From the NCBI GenBank assembly GCA_963763855.1, contig CAVXPU010000005.1:1302001-1366000 (forward strand): a DNA stretch of 64,000 nt, given 5' to 3'. How positions within the stretch are numbered: the first letter of the stretch is position 1; the number at the start of each line of letters is the position of its first letter. This document shows, in pieces, positions 1-8,250 of the stretch. The translations under genes and the position numbers were made by a program. Source of the stretch: JAIBCC01 sp963763855. Lineage in GTDB: Bacteria > Acidobacteriota > Blastocatellia > Pyrinomonadales > Pyrinomonadaceae. The notes beneath the pieces were generated by a model that was not told the origin of the DNA, searched no databases, and worked only from the letters and a program-made list of their open reading frames with translations.

Positions 1-7
1 GAATTAT

Positions 8-226
8 ATGGAAGAATTTTTGACGCAATTGATGGGTAAAAAAGTCGATGTTTCGTGTGGAACTGCGGCGGCGGTAAGAGGCGAGATCGTAAACGTAAAG
101 GATGGAATTTTGTATCTTCGCGACGATGAAAAAGTCGCGTATGTTTCGGTTGAAAAGGTAGCCGTTGTTTGGGAAGTAATTGAGAATGAAGTGCGGACGG
201 GATTTGTAACTGGAAAACTGAAATAA
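8..226 (+). CDS. Small hypothetical protein, Sm/SH3-like
   Basis: This 72-residue protein is not recognised with certainty. It has alternating short beta-strand-like segments (KVDVSCG, VRGEIVNVKDGILYLRD, VAYVSVEKVAVVWEV), the pattern of a small Sm-like or SH3-like barrel of the sort seen in tiny cytosolic MM0924-like proteins. There is no signal peptide or membrane segment. It starts 7 bases from the window edge, so a ribosome binding site cannot be judged and an earlier start cannot be excluded. The permease gene follows after 15 bases, so the two may be co-transcribed. The fold is an inference from the hydrophobic pattern only. Confidence 0.6.
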   Translation: MEEFLTQLMGKKVDVSCGTAAAVRGEIVNVKDGILYLRDDEKVAYVSVEKVAVVWEVIENEVRTGFVTGKLK

Positions 227-241
227 GGCGATTGGCGGTTT

Positions 242-1537
242 ATGGAAGAAAAACATAAAAAGCAGATCGGACTTTATGGTTTAACGATGATCGCAATCGG
301 ATCGAGCATCGGATCCGGCATCTTCAAAACTCCGGCTGAGATAGCCGGATACTTGCCAAGCGAAGGATTGATGCTTGCCGTTTGGATTCTCGGCGGAATC
401 ATCGCCGTATGTGGAGCTTTAACGTTTGCGAAAATATCCGCCGAATTTCCCCAAGTTGGCGGATTTTATGTTTTTCTAAAAGAGGGCTACGGAAATTTGC
501 CCGCCTTTTTATTTGGTTGGTCAATGCTTCTGGTTGTAAATACAGGTTCTCTTGCGGCGTTGAGTTTGGTTTTTACGTCTTACCTGATTACCTTCATCCC
601 ACTTTCGGAAAATGTTCAGCTTTTGATTGCAATTTCGACAATCGTCTTGTTAACAGTAATGAATATTTTCGGGGTTAAATTTGGTAATTTATACGCTAGT
701 ATTTTTACCTCAGCAAAATTATTAGGGATACTGCTAGTCGTTTTTCTCGGCATATTCTTTGGGATAAATCAAAACGTAGATTTCCTCAATACGGACTTTC
801 CGGCAAATCAGGAGAATCTTTCGTTAATTTCAGCTTTTGGGCTCGCACTTATCGGCGTTACGTTTTCATTTGGCGGCTATCAACATGCAACATTTATTTC
901 AACTGAAGTGAAAGATGCGGAGAAAACTGTCCCGAAAGCATTGATTATAGGAATCTTAGCGGTTTGTCTCGCGTATCTGACGATCAATATTGCCTATTTG
1001 AGATTTCTGCCAATTGAGCAAATCGCCGCGTCAAAAAGTGTTGCCTCAGATGCAATCAACATGATTTGGAGCTTTGGCGGGAAATTTATTTCATTTTTGA
1101 TCATCTTGTCGGTTATGGGAACGATAGGAATTTATATTCTGACTGCTCCGCGAATATACTTTGCAATGGCGGAAGACAAGCTATTTTTCAAAAAATTCGC
1201 TGAAATCCATCCGGTTTACAAAACCCCGATATGGGCGATTATTTTCCAATCTGCTTGGGCAATCTTTCTGCTGATTTTTTGGAAAACGTTTTCTAATCTG
1301 ATAACTTATGTCGTTTTTGTAGATACAATTTTCTTTTTGTTGACCGCGGCAACTTATTTTATCTTGATCAAAAAGAAGACGATTGGGGGAAGTATCGGAG
1401 CCGCTGTTTTTATCGCAATGTCAGTCTTTATTGTCATTAATACGCTGATTGAAAAGCCCGAACAAGCACTTGCCGGACTCGCATTTTTGGCAATTGGATG
1501 TATTTTCTTCGCGATTTTCAAGAAAACAACAAAGTAA
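242..1537 (+). CDS. APC-family amino acid permease
   Basis: Integral membrane amino acid transporter of the amino acid-polyamine-organocation superfamily, 431 residues. The N-terminal segment has the family's substrate-binding signature in TM1 (IAIGSSIGSGIFKTP), and about twelve hydrophobic helices follow, which is the normal APC length and topology. Residues such as GVTFSFGGYQHATFIS (near 205) and EDKLFFKKFAEIHP (near 310) correspond to the TM6 and TM8 regions of LAT/YfnA-type permeases. The substrate is not deducible. The gene is followed after 4 bases by a PLP enzyme of sulfur amino acid metabolism, which hints at sulfur amino acid uptake (inference). Confidence 0.9.
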   Translation: MEEKHKKQIGLYGLTMIAIGSSIGSGIFKTPAEIAGYLPSEGLMLAVWILGGIIAVCGALTFAKISAEFPQVGGFYVFLKEGYGNLPAFLFGWSMLLVVNTGSLAALSLVFTSYLITFIPLSENVQLLIAISTIVLLTVMNIFGVKFGNLYASIFTSAKLLGILLVVFLGIFFGINQNVDFLNTDFPANQENLSLISAFGLALIGVTFSFGGYQHATFISTEVKDAEKTVPKALIIGILAVCLAYLTINIAYLRFLPIEQIAASKSVASDAINMIWSFGGKFISFLIILSVMGTIGIYILTAPRIYFAMAEDKLFFKKFAEIHPVYKTPIWAIIFQSAWAIFLLIFWKTFSNLITYVVFVDTIFFLLTAATYFILIKKKTIGGSIGAAVFIAMSVFIVINTLIEKPEQALAGLAFLAIGCIFFAIFKKTTK

Positions 1538-1541
1538 ATTT

Positions 1542-2687
1542 ATGGATCAATCTTTCATCATCAATCAGCTTGCCGAAGATCGAGAGAAATACTTTAACGC
1601 CGTTGCTCCGCCCATTATCCAAACGAGCAATTTTGCTTTCCCAACCGTCGATGAATTTTCGCTTGCGGTTCAAAACGAACAGGTTAATCATCTTTATACG
1701 CGGGGAAATAATCCGACGGTAGATATTCTTTGCCAAAAGATGGCGGCTTTGGAAGGTGCTGATGATTGCCTAATGGTTGGAAGCGGGGCGGCGGCGATAA
1801 CAAATGCTGTAATTTCGCAAGTAAATGCAGGCGATCATATTATTTCGGTTAAAGATCCATACACTTGGGCGAATCATCTGATGACGAAAATCTTACCTCG
1901 ATTCAATGTTGAAGCGACTTTTATCGATGGAACGAAAATTGAAAATTTTGAAAAAGCATGTACCGGAAAAACGAAGCTAATCTATCTTGAATCGCCTAAT
2001 TCCTGGACATTTGAATTGCAGGATTTGCAACAAATTGCCGATTTCGCCAAACAACGAGGAATCGTAACTGTAATAGACAATAGCTATTGCACTGCTTTGT
2101 GCCAGTGTCCGATTGAATTCGGAATTGACTTGGTTGTTTACTCGGCGACAAAATATTACAACGGTCACAGTGATGTTGTAGCAGGTGCAATTTGTGGCTC
2201 GAAAGAGAAAATCACGCAGATATTTGAGAATGAATTTATGACATTTGGCAGTATTCTTGCTCCGCAAAATGCCTGGTTGATGCTTCGCAGTTTACGAACG
2301 CTGCCGATTCGGCTGAAGCAATCTTCTGAAAGCACAAAAAAAATAATTGAATATCTGAAAAAATCCTCCAAAATTGAAAGAATCTTGTATCCATTTGATG
2401 AAAATAGTCCGCAATTGGAATTAGCTCAAAAGCAGATGAATATGCCGATGGGAATGTTTACCATCTCACTCGCCAATAAGAATACGCGTGCGATCAAAAC
2501 ATTTTGCGAATCTCTGAGTCACTTTTTGATCGCGGTTTCGTGGGGTGGTTATGAGTCTCTGATAATGCCGAAATGTGCTTTCGTGAAAGACGATGATCCG
2601 CAAGCAAATATGATTAGGTTTTATATTGGATTAGAAGATGCAGATGTTCTTTTAAATGATATCGAACAGAATCTTCAACTCCTATAG
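1542..2687 (+). CDS. Cys/Met metabolism PLP-dependent enzyme
   Basis: Trans-sulfuration family enzyme (cystathionine gamma-synthase / beta-lyase / gamma-lyase group), 381 residues, acting on cysteine, homocysteine or cystathionine with pyridoxal phosphate. Family marks are LYTRGNNPTVDILCQKMAAL near residue 45, the PLP aspartate in VIDNSYCT, and the Schiff-base lysine in VVYSATKYYNGHSDVVAG. I chose the ATG at 1542, 4 bases after the permease stop, because the family N-terminus begins there; an in-frame start 93 bases upstream would overlap the permease. The exact reaction cannot be fixed from sequence alone. Transcription probably ends at the hairpin at 2695-2732. Confidence 0.88.
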   Translation: MDQSFIINQLAEDREKYFNAVAPPIIQTSNFAFPTVDEFSLAVQNEQVNHLYTRGNNPTVDILCQKMAALEGADDCLMVGSGAAAITNAVISQVNAGDHIISVKDPYTWANHLMTKILPRFNVEATFIDGTKIENFEKACTGKTKLIYLESPNSWTFELQDLQQIADFAKQRGIVTVIDNSYCTALCQCPIEFGIDLVVYSATKYYNGHSDVVAGAICGSKEKITQIFENEFMTFGSILAPQNAWLMLRSLRTLPIRLKQSSESTKKIIEYLKKSSKIERILYPFDENSPQLELAQKQMNMPMGMFTISLANKNTRAIKTFCESLSHFLIAVSWGGYESLIMPKCAFVKDDDPQANMIRFYIGLEDADVLLNDIEQNLQLL

Positions 2688-2694
2688 CAGACAT

Positions 2695-2732
2695 AAAAAA
2701 ACGCGACGCCTGATTTGGCATCGCGTTTTTTT
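2695..2732. terminator. Bidirectional intrinsic terminator
   Basis: AAAAACGCGA pairs with TCGCGTTTTT around an inner GCC/GGC extension, with an A-run before and a T-run after. It sits between the convergent PLP enzyme gene and the NlpC/P60 gene and can stop transcription in both directions. Confidence 0.85.
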
Positions 2733-2753
2733 AACTCTTTAGGGATTCAGTTT

Positions 2754-3425
2754 CTAAAAATTCATTGGAATTCTTCTGAAACCAACAACTCTTTTTCCCC
2801 AATAGCCGCTGAATGGCGAATACGTTACGCCTTTGCTCGAAGATGCGTGATAAAAAGTGTTTTCATCAATTACAATACCTACGTGACCTAGTGAATTAAA
2901 GAAAACGAGCGTTCCAAATTTATATCTCTCGTCGCCATATGCGGGCTCAAACGTATTCCAATAAGTTCTCGCACTTGTTCTGCTAAATTCCATGCCGGCA
3001 CTACCAAATACGCTCCAAATTAATCCGGAACAATCGTAAGTTCTGGGACCATCGGAGCCATAATGATAAGGAATGCCGATTTTGGAATCCATTGCTCCAC
3101 GCAATCTTTGGTTAAAAGCCGCAAGCGATTTATTAGTTAAAAAATTATTGATTGGTGAGTTTGTCGGAACTGAGGAAACTGTTTTCTTAACTAAAACTTC
3201 GGGATTTGTATTTCCGATAACTCTGATTGAATTCGTTAAAACCGGACGGGTTGCAGGATTTGGAGTTTTCGAAACGGGCTGTGATTCGCGAAAAACCTCA
3301 GTTTTTTTTGCGTTTCTCTCACCAACGACCAATCTGGGGCGGTCTTGAGCGAATAATTGCCCAGCCAGCAGTAACGAAATAGTAACCGAAAACAGTATTT
3401 TGTTCAGAAAATTCTCACATTTCAT
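2754..3425 (-). CDS. Secreted NlpC/P60 family endopeptidase
   Basis: Predicted exported cell-wall hydrolase, 223 residues. It has an N-terminal signal peptide (about residues 1-27, ending LFAQ), a proline/threonine-rich linker to about residue 100, then an NlpC/P60 domain. The catalytic Cys132 lies in YDCSGLIWSVF and His181 in LGHVGIVID; His193 in FYHASS completes the usual triad. NlpC/P60 enzymes typically cleave gamma-D-Glu to diamino acid bonds in peptidoglycan stem peptides. The gene has an unusually long upstream region (3426-3828) with several stem-loops, which suggests leader regulation. It ends in the shared terminator at 2695-2732. Confidence 0.9.
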   Translation of the reverse strand: MKCENFLNKILFSVTISLLLAGQLFAQDRPRLVVGERNAKKTEVFRESQPVSKTPNPATRPVLTNSIRVIGNTNPEVLVKKTVSSVPTNSPINNFLTNKSLAAFNQRLRGAMDSKIGIPYHYGSDGPRTYDCSGLIWSVFGSAGMEFSRTSARTYWNTFEPAYGDERYKFGTLVFFNSLGHVGIVIDENTFYHASSSKGVTYSPFSGYWGKRVVGFRRIPMNF

Positions 3426-3828
3426 TCAGTAAAGTTCCTTATTTTATTATTTAATACTCAGGAGAGTTTTTGTAGAATTTTTTATTCCACGGGCTTAACT
3501 AAGACATAAATTCTCTTAGAATTTAGTTTGGATTCAATAAAAGTTTGGGGCTATTTGTGTATTGATCTTAGCTTCGACCTTTTGATTTTTACTTATTAGC
3601 CAGCAAAAATCAAGTTGCTGTTAACTATTTTAACCTAAAACGCTGTACGTTTGGCAAGGCTTTTGTGAAAAAGCCACATTTCGGACGGGAAAAACGTTTC
3701 GCCGGTTGCTTCCAAAACCATAGAGAATCCCCTAAGGTTTCGAGGAAATCCCCCGCCTACCTTCACCATCTTCGCATTCCTTAGTTGTCTTGTATGTTAA
3801 TTAAAAGTTCCAATCGCGACGGAATTCC
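3426..3828 (-). promoter_or_regulatory. Long structured leader of the NlpC/P60 gene
   Basis: About 400 bases without a credible gene lie upstream of the hydrolase. On the minus strand they can form several stem-loops: CGGGGGATTTCCTCG (3741-3755), GGTT/AACC around 3704-3719, and a perfect 7-bp stem GGCTTTT/AAAAGCC at 3658-3675. A GGCGGGGGA element and a later CCCGTCC element recall the c-di-AMP (ydaO/yuaA) riboswitch, a class often found ahead of cell-wall hydrolases, but the match is partial. A structured cis-regulatory leader is likely; the ligand is a guess. Confidence 0.35.
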
Positions 3829-3866
3829 AAAAAAAAGTCCCGATAAAATTATCGAGACTTTTTTTG
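3829..3866. terminator. Intrinsic terminator after the Fe-S carrier gene
   Basis: A perfect stem CGATAA/TTATCG extended by GTC(C)/(A)GAC sits between an A-run and a T-run. It lies 17 bases beyond the stop of the minus-strand A-type Fe-S carrier gene and separates it from the NlpC leader. Confidence 0.8.
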
Positions 3867-3882
3867 TGAATTGTATTAATAA

Positions 3883-4239
3883 TTAGGCTGAAAAAGAAGT
3901 TCCGCATCCGCAGCCGCCGGTCGCGTTTGGATTTTCAAAAGTAAAACCCGAACCCATCATGTTTGACGTGTGATCAATCGTGATGCCGTTCAAATATTGG
4001 GCGGAAAACATATCGACAAAGAGCTTTATGCCGCCTTTTTCTAGGATAAAGTCACCTGATTTTGATTCTTCTTCGATATTCAAACTATATGAAAACCCCG
4101 AACATCCGCCCGGTACAACGCGAACGCGAAGTCCTGCCGTTTCCGGTAAATCATCTTCACCTGCCAAAAATCCTTTAATTTCCGTAATCGCTGATGGCGT
4201 TACAACCATCTCAACGCTTGGTGCTGCAACTGCTGACAT
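3883..4239 (-). CDS. erpA: A-type Fe-S cluster carrier (HesB/IscA/ErpA)
   Basis: Cytosolic iron-sulfur assembly protein of 118 residues that carries and delivers clusters to apoproteins. The three invariant cysteines are present: Cys46 in VVPGGCSGFSY, and Cys110 and Cys112 in the C-terminal GGCGCG motif. Other family features are VTPSAITEIK near residue 13 and FVDMFSAQYLNG near 75. An AT-rich upstream region with a GAGGAGAAT-type ribosome binding site supports the start. It stands alone, with its own terminator. The ErpA-like name is by family; IscA or SufA could equally apply. Confidence 0.9.
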   Translation of the reverse strand: MSAVAAPSVEMVVTPSAITEIKGFLAGEDDLPETAGLRVRVVPGGCSGFSYSLNIEEESKSGDFILEKGGIKLFVDMFSAQYLNGITIDHTSNMMGSGFTFENPNATGGCGCGTSFSA

Positions 4240-4367
4240 TTTTTCATTCTCCTCAAAATATAATAACTTTCGACTCTCAAATGAGAATCTTTACTTATTA
4301 ATCAACTTTAATTTAGTTTTGACAAAATTTCAAGGTTTAATTGACTGCAAAATTTGTTGGTCGCTCA

Positions 4368-5375
4368 CTATTTCTTTCTCACCCAAGTATTATTTAGGTT
4401 CGCCCCTTGTTCGGGATTGGTGAAAATATTTTCAGGAATTACATCGTCGCCATACCAAGGTCCGCAAAGAATCATAATCGTCATATCGGGCAGTTCCAGC
4501 CAACCGCGAATAACATATTTGGCTACATTTTTTTGCGTTATAGTAAAGACTCGACCGTTGACATTGATTGTGCCGTTCGTTTTATCAATGATTTTCTTTC
4601 CGTTTTGGATGGCGAAAAAATCGTTGATGTAGCCACCATCCTCAGTAATTGTCATCTTACTGCGGAAACTCAAGTTATCGCTTCCAGCGTAAGCACCTGA
4701 TGAGCGATAAACGTAAGTCGTGGATAACCGTTTTGCGTCTTCGCCCCATTCTCCGGCAAAATCAGCTACGGTAAGTTGTTTATTTGGTAATGGGATGATG
4801 AGTTTACCGTCGGTATCGTATGTCGGCGTTTGAGTTGTAGCTGTATTGTTAGCAGGTGCGGCGGTTTTATCCAAATCTATTCCGCTAACAAACGCCGCGA
4901 TTTGAGCCATATAGGATTGGTCATTAAAAACCGCGAGAACGCTGACGGTTTTGCCGAAACCGCTAATCACGGTCAAAAATGCCGCTCCTTTAACCCCTTC
5001 CGAATCAACCGCTGACGCACCGGCGATAATTTCCCAACCTTCTGCGGTTTGTGTTTCAGTTTCGGGATTTGTTTTGGCACTCAGGGTTTTAACCGCTAAA
5101 TTATTCCATTCTCTCGTGAAATCGCCGTTTGGACTTCCCGTGCTGGTTGTAGCACCGTAAAGCGTGATAATGCAAAATCCGCCCGTTGATTGATTGATTT
5201 CGCTAAAGGCAACGACGTTTTCCTTCTGCGTTTTGCTCATTCCTTTTGGCGTTGTGTAGCTGATAATGCCAAGTTTTTCGGCTTGACAAAAACCCGTGGT
5301 TGGAATGAATAGGCACAAAATAAATGCACTAAACAACCCTAACGTGATTTTGCGAATGATTTGAATGTTTTTCAT
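4368..5375 (-). CDS. Secreted hypothetical protein, shared C-terminal beta domain
   Basis: Unknown exported protein, 335 residues. I chose the ATG at 5375, 8 bases after the upstream gene's stop, because it opens directly into a signal peptide (IRKITLGLFSAFILCLF ... GFCQ). The middle (about 40-190) is unrecognised. The C-terminal part (about 205-335) begins VADFAGEWGE, has SSGAYAG and GRVFTITQ, and aligns in pattern with the C-terminal domain of the secreted protein at 14078-15610 (DVIGNWKG, TGSYAG, NGKFTVT). It is the last gene of a minus-strand run from 7.2 kb down. No enzymatic motif is visible. Confidence 0.7.
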   Translation of the reverse strand: MKNIQIIRKITLGLFSAFILCLFIPTTGFCQAEKLGIISYTTPKGMSKTQKENVVAFSEINQSTGGFCIITLYGATTSTGSPNGDFTREWNNLAVKTLSAKTNPETETQTAEGWEIIAGASAVDSEGVKGAAFLTVISGFGKTVSVLAVFNDQSYMAQIAAFVSGIDLDKTAAPANNTATTQTPTYDTDGKLIIPLPNKQLTVADFAGEWGEDAKRLSTTYVYRSSGAYAGSDNLSFRSKMTITEDGGYINDFFAIQNGKKIIDKTNGTINVNGRVFTITQKNVAKYVIRGWLELPDMTIMILCGPWYGDDVIPENIFTNPEQGANLNNTWVRKK

Positions 5376-5383
5376 ATATTTAT

Positions 5384-6328
5384 TTATCGAAGCACCAAAA
5401 TATTTACTTTCCTGCCGTTCAGATACAAAGCTGCTTGGGCGTTCAAAGTCATTTGTTTCCAGTTGCAAACATTAAAATGGATCGCTCCGTTATCGACTGT
5501 CGCCGTCCATTTCAGATAAGCTCCTTCAAGTTCAGCTTGTCCTGTGACAATCACGGTGTCGGTAGCTAAAATGTTCGGATTGTTGTATGTCCCAATGACG
5601 ATTTTGCAAAGCCCTGATGAATGTGCGTAGCTCCCCTGTGGCGGAACTGTCCACTCTGTTTTGACAACAACCGTTAGAGTTAGCGGAGCGAGGCTTGTGC
5701 CAACTATCGGGGCATACGGCGTAGCAATCGGCAAGGTTGGATTTGCGGCTATTGCAGCCGTTCCGACAACAATATTGTAAGCGGTATTTGCATAGAGACG
5801 TTCGCCGTTGACATTTTTGATATACCATTTTCCAGCAGTAGGATCGTATTCGGCAATCGCTTCATATTTATTGAGAGAGGCTGCACGATAGTCAGGTGCG
5901 TGATTCTGAAAAATTGTAACTTGGGCATTCGGATTATTATTAAGTGCCGGATTATCAATATACGAACTTTCGCCTTGAAGGTTATCTTTCGCAACCAAAT
6001 GCAAGAAATTACTTCCGCCTGGTTTAGAAAAATATTGGATTTTAAAAGTTAATCCAGCGGGCAATGTGGCGTGGTCGGTGTTAAAAATATTCCATTTATC
6101 GTTGTAATACCAAACTCCGATGGGATGCGGATTTAATTTTGCGGAATCGCCAAGCGGCGTTGCGACGATAATTGCGTTGGCGTTACCCGTCAGTCCGGGT
6201 TGGTCAATTGTTGCTTTGGAAGCGACAATGTTATCTTTGGTGGTGGTCAAGGTCACTTCTTGGGAGTAGTTGGCTGATACGAGCAACGAAAGTATTAATA
6301 TCGAACCAAAAATTATTGTATTTTTCAT
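5384..6328 (-). CDS. Secreted protein with tandem repeat domain
   Basis: Exported protein of 314 residues. The start at 6328 opens directly into a signal peptide (MKNTIIFGSILILSLLVSANYSQ). Two related units follow: one with HPIGVWYYNDKWNIFNTDH and LPAGLTFKIQYF, another with EAIAEYDPTAGKWYIKN and LYANTAYNIVV. Each has a W-x-I-x-N core and a strand of the 'aYNI' type, a repeat common in secreted acidobacterial proteins (general recollection, no search). A further C-terminal unit from about residue 240 contains ATDTVIVTGQAELEG. Function unknown. It is translated just before the 4368-5375 gene. Confidence 0.7.
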   Translation of the reverse strand: MKNTIIFGSILILSLLVSANYSQEVTLTTTKDNIVASKATIDQPGLTGNANAIIVATPLGDSAKLNPHPIGVWYYNDKWNIFNTDHATLPAGLTFKIQYFSKPGGSNFLHLVAKDNLQGESSYIDNPALNNNPNAQVTIFQNHAPDYRAASLNKYEAIAEYDPTAGKWYIKNVNGERLYANTAYNIVVGTAAIAANPTLPIATPYAPIVGTSLAPLTLTVVVKTEWTVPPQGSYAHSSGLCKIVIGTYNNPNILATDTVIVTGQAELEGAYLKWTATVDNGAIHFNVCNWKQMTLNAQAALYLNGRKVNILVLR

Positions 6329-6382
6329 GGTATTTTCAATTTGCAGCAAATAAAGTAATCTTCATTCGGAAAAGTCTTCAGA

Positions 6383-6964
6383 TCAATGCAGCTTCTGAAT
6401 ATCAGGTGCAGGCATGCAGCTTAGCCCTCCATTCGGTGTTGCCTGAACTACCAAACCGACGAATTTCAAACCTGTGATTGGAAGTCCTTTATCAGTATTT
6501 CCAGATGCCAGAACGTTTACACGCCATATTTTTGCCAAACCTCTAATTAATTGTTCGCCATCAGAGTTTTCTTTAATTCTGTGGCTGTCCGTTCCGAAAG
6601 AATCGGTGGCGACATAACAACACATCAAGTCAACCCTCGCCCCGAACTTAAAATATGGTGTCAAGCGACCCAACGTAGAAGCTAACTTAGTCAAATTTGA
6701 CGCAGATATCATCGATGTTGGTTCAATTTCTTTGCGATGACCATCTCCGCCTGTAACGACGAAAATGCCGGAGTTTCCGTGTGAATAGATTCGTAGTGCT
6801 GAAATTGATTGCGGTTTTTTCGCTTTGGCTATGATGGCAGCTACCATGCGTTCGACTCCGCCGGGTCCATTCGCAATTTCAATCGGGTCTTGATTCATGC
6901 TCGTGAGCTGTCGCCAAACAGTAACTAACCCACGATCGACAGTATCTACAACATTTATTTCCAT
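6383..6964 (-). CDS. Caspase/DUF4347-like His-Cys protein
   Basis: Cytosolic-looking protein of 193 residues without a signal peptide. Its core resembles the clan CD (caspase-like, DUF4347/CHAT-type) fold: a strand ending in IYSHGNSG with His62, and a later strand VDLMCCYVAT with Cys115/Cys116, the spacing expected for a His-Cys dyad. A glycine-rich turn GGDGHRKE lies between them. Its ATG starts 4 bases after the stop of a decayed gene remnant (6969-7109). A second, diverged protein of the same kind is at 18182-18724. Proteolytic activity is inferred from the motifs only; family membership is moderately sure. Confidence 0.55.
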   Translation of the reverse strand: MEINVVDTVDRGLVTVWRQLTSMNQDPIEIANGPGGVERMVAAIIAKAKKPQSISALRIYSHGNSGIFVVTGGDGHRKEIEPTSMISASNLTKLASTLGRLTPYFKFGARVDLMCCYVATDSFGTDSHRIKENSDGEQLIRGLAKIWRVNVLASGNTDKGLPITGLKFVGLVVQATPNGGLSCMPAPDIQKLH

Positions 6965-6968
6965 CGGA

Positions 6969-7207
6969 TTACCTCATCTTAATCTTCTCTAAAACGGTTT
7001 TCGAAGCTTGTTGAATCTGCGGAGTCATCATATCGTTGCCGTCTTTCTCGGTTTTGTTTTTTGTAATCGCTTGTGTCAATACGGCTTTATCGCAATTACC
7101 AAAAGTCATGGAATTTCAAAAATTTGCTGAACTTTTTACCAAATTAGGCAAAGGCACCGCCCACAAAATATTAAAACTGATACACCTAAAGCTAGATCGT
7201 ATTTCAT
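6969..7207 (-). pseudogene. Remnant of a DUF4412-like gene (head and tail only)
   Basis: On the minus strand, 7207-7136 reads as a signal-peptide-like start (MKYDLALGVSVLIFCG) that stops after 23 codons. Then 7109-6969 encodes DKAVLTQAITKNKTEKDG and TPQIQQASKTVLEKIK before a stop. These match the first and last residues of the secreted protein at 8251-9717 (MKFKSALSILFLTFC; DKTVLSQAVTKSKTEKDG; TPQIQQASKTILEKLKK). The roughly 430 residues in between are gone. This looks like a third copy of that family that lost its middle by deletion. The tail fragment could still be translated from the ATG at 7109 (46 residues). Confidence 0.8.
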
Positions 7208-7246
7208 AAAATTTCCTTTTTCTTCTAGTCTGGTTCAAAACACGAG

Positions 7247-8155
7247 CTAAAGTTTTTTGAAGGTGTAGGTCACTACTACTTTCGGTTTTTTTTCCATTGC
7301 GATAGGATCGGGTCCTTCATTGTCTGGAAAAGTAAATGAAAAACCAACATTTGTATCCTGCAAAAATGCGGCTGGGGCTGGTATTACGGTGTTAGTTGTA
7401 ACGTATTCGATTTGCGGATAACCAGGTACTCCCTCTTTTAAAAGTTTCGGTTCACCGTATGGCATTTGGATTTTGCGAACGGCTGTTCCATCATACCCTG
7501 TAAAACCAACGCCAACCGATATACTCCGTTGCCCTTTATCTAATGTCACAGTCCCACCGCCCCCAATAGCCGCTTCGTTGTCAAAACTCAATGTTTCGAT
7601 GCTTTTATTCCATTTCCTTTTATTAGCGTCTAAAATATTACATTCTCTAGTGTCGGAAATGGTGATATGCAACTTGCCATTACTTGTATCAGGCGGTTTT
7701 AGGGGCGAGACCATCCACATAGTTCGGCTGCTCCCAACTGATGCTGCTATTTCTTTGGGAAGATTTATTGAAATTTTTTCCAATTCTTTAGGGTCTGTGA
7801 CAGCCGGGAATGATTGTTGCATATAGTCCAAAATGACTGTTGATTTGTATGTGTGGGACATTTTCGCAGTGCAATTTCCACTTAGATAAGTTTCCTCTCC
7901 GGTAACCGTAATTACCCCGGTCAATTCCCATCTCGAAGATTGCTCCGGCTCTCTCTCACGAGTTGGAGTGTTCGGCGGCATTTTCTTTGGCGGTTTCGGG
8001 GGAGTTTTGACGGATGTAATCACGCCACGTTTACCTATTTTTTTCCCTTTAATTGATGGCAGTTTAACAATGGTTTGAGCCCAAAAATGTTCAGCCGAAG
8101 ACCCGAGCAAAATACTAACGACCAAAATTGTTAATAGAGTAGATTTTTTAATCAT
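7247..8155 (-). CDS. Secreted hypothetical protein
   Basis: Exported protein of 302 residues with a clear signal peptide (about 1-27, ending HFWAQ) and a lysine/proline-rich stretch (about 35-72) containing KTPPKPPKKMPPNTP. The rest looks beta-rich: WELTGVITVTGEETYLSG near 77 and a closing strand VVVTYTFKKL. The C-terminal pattern recalls the end of the 21-23 kb secreted protein (VTWSWNLSRC), but I would not call them homologous without alignment. It lies in the minus-strand run downstream of the 8251-9717 gene, 95 bases away. Function unknown. Confidence 0.65.
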   Translation of the reverse strand: MIKKSTLLTILVVSILLGSSAEHFWAQTIVKLPSIKGKKIGKRGVITSVKTPPKPPKKMPPNTPTREREPEQSSRWELTGVITVTGEETYLSGNCTAKMSHTYKSTVILDYMQQSFPAVTDPKELEKISINLPKEIAASVGSSRTMWMVSPLKPPDTSNGKLHITISDTRECNILDANKRKWNKSIETLSFDNEAAIGGGGTVTLDKGQRSISVGVGFTGYDGTAVRKIQMPYGEPKLLKEGVPGYPQIEYVTTNTVIPAPAAFLQDTNVGFSFTFPDNEGPDPIAMEKKPKVVVTYTFKKL

Positions 8156-8250
8156 ATTTGCCTCTCTTTTTCATTTTTCGAGGAAAAAGCACACCCGAAA
8201 CTAAATCAACTGCAATTAATTTCGAGTGAACTTTTTCAAAAACCTTATTT

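Noticed and set aside
1449..1541. Longer start for the PLP enzyme
   Set aside because: It would overlap the permease coding sequence by about 30 codons and adds residues unlike the family.
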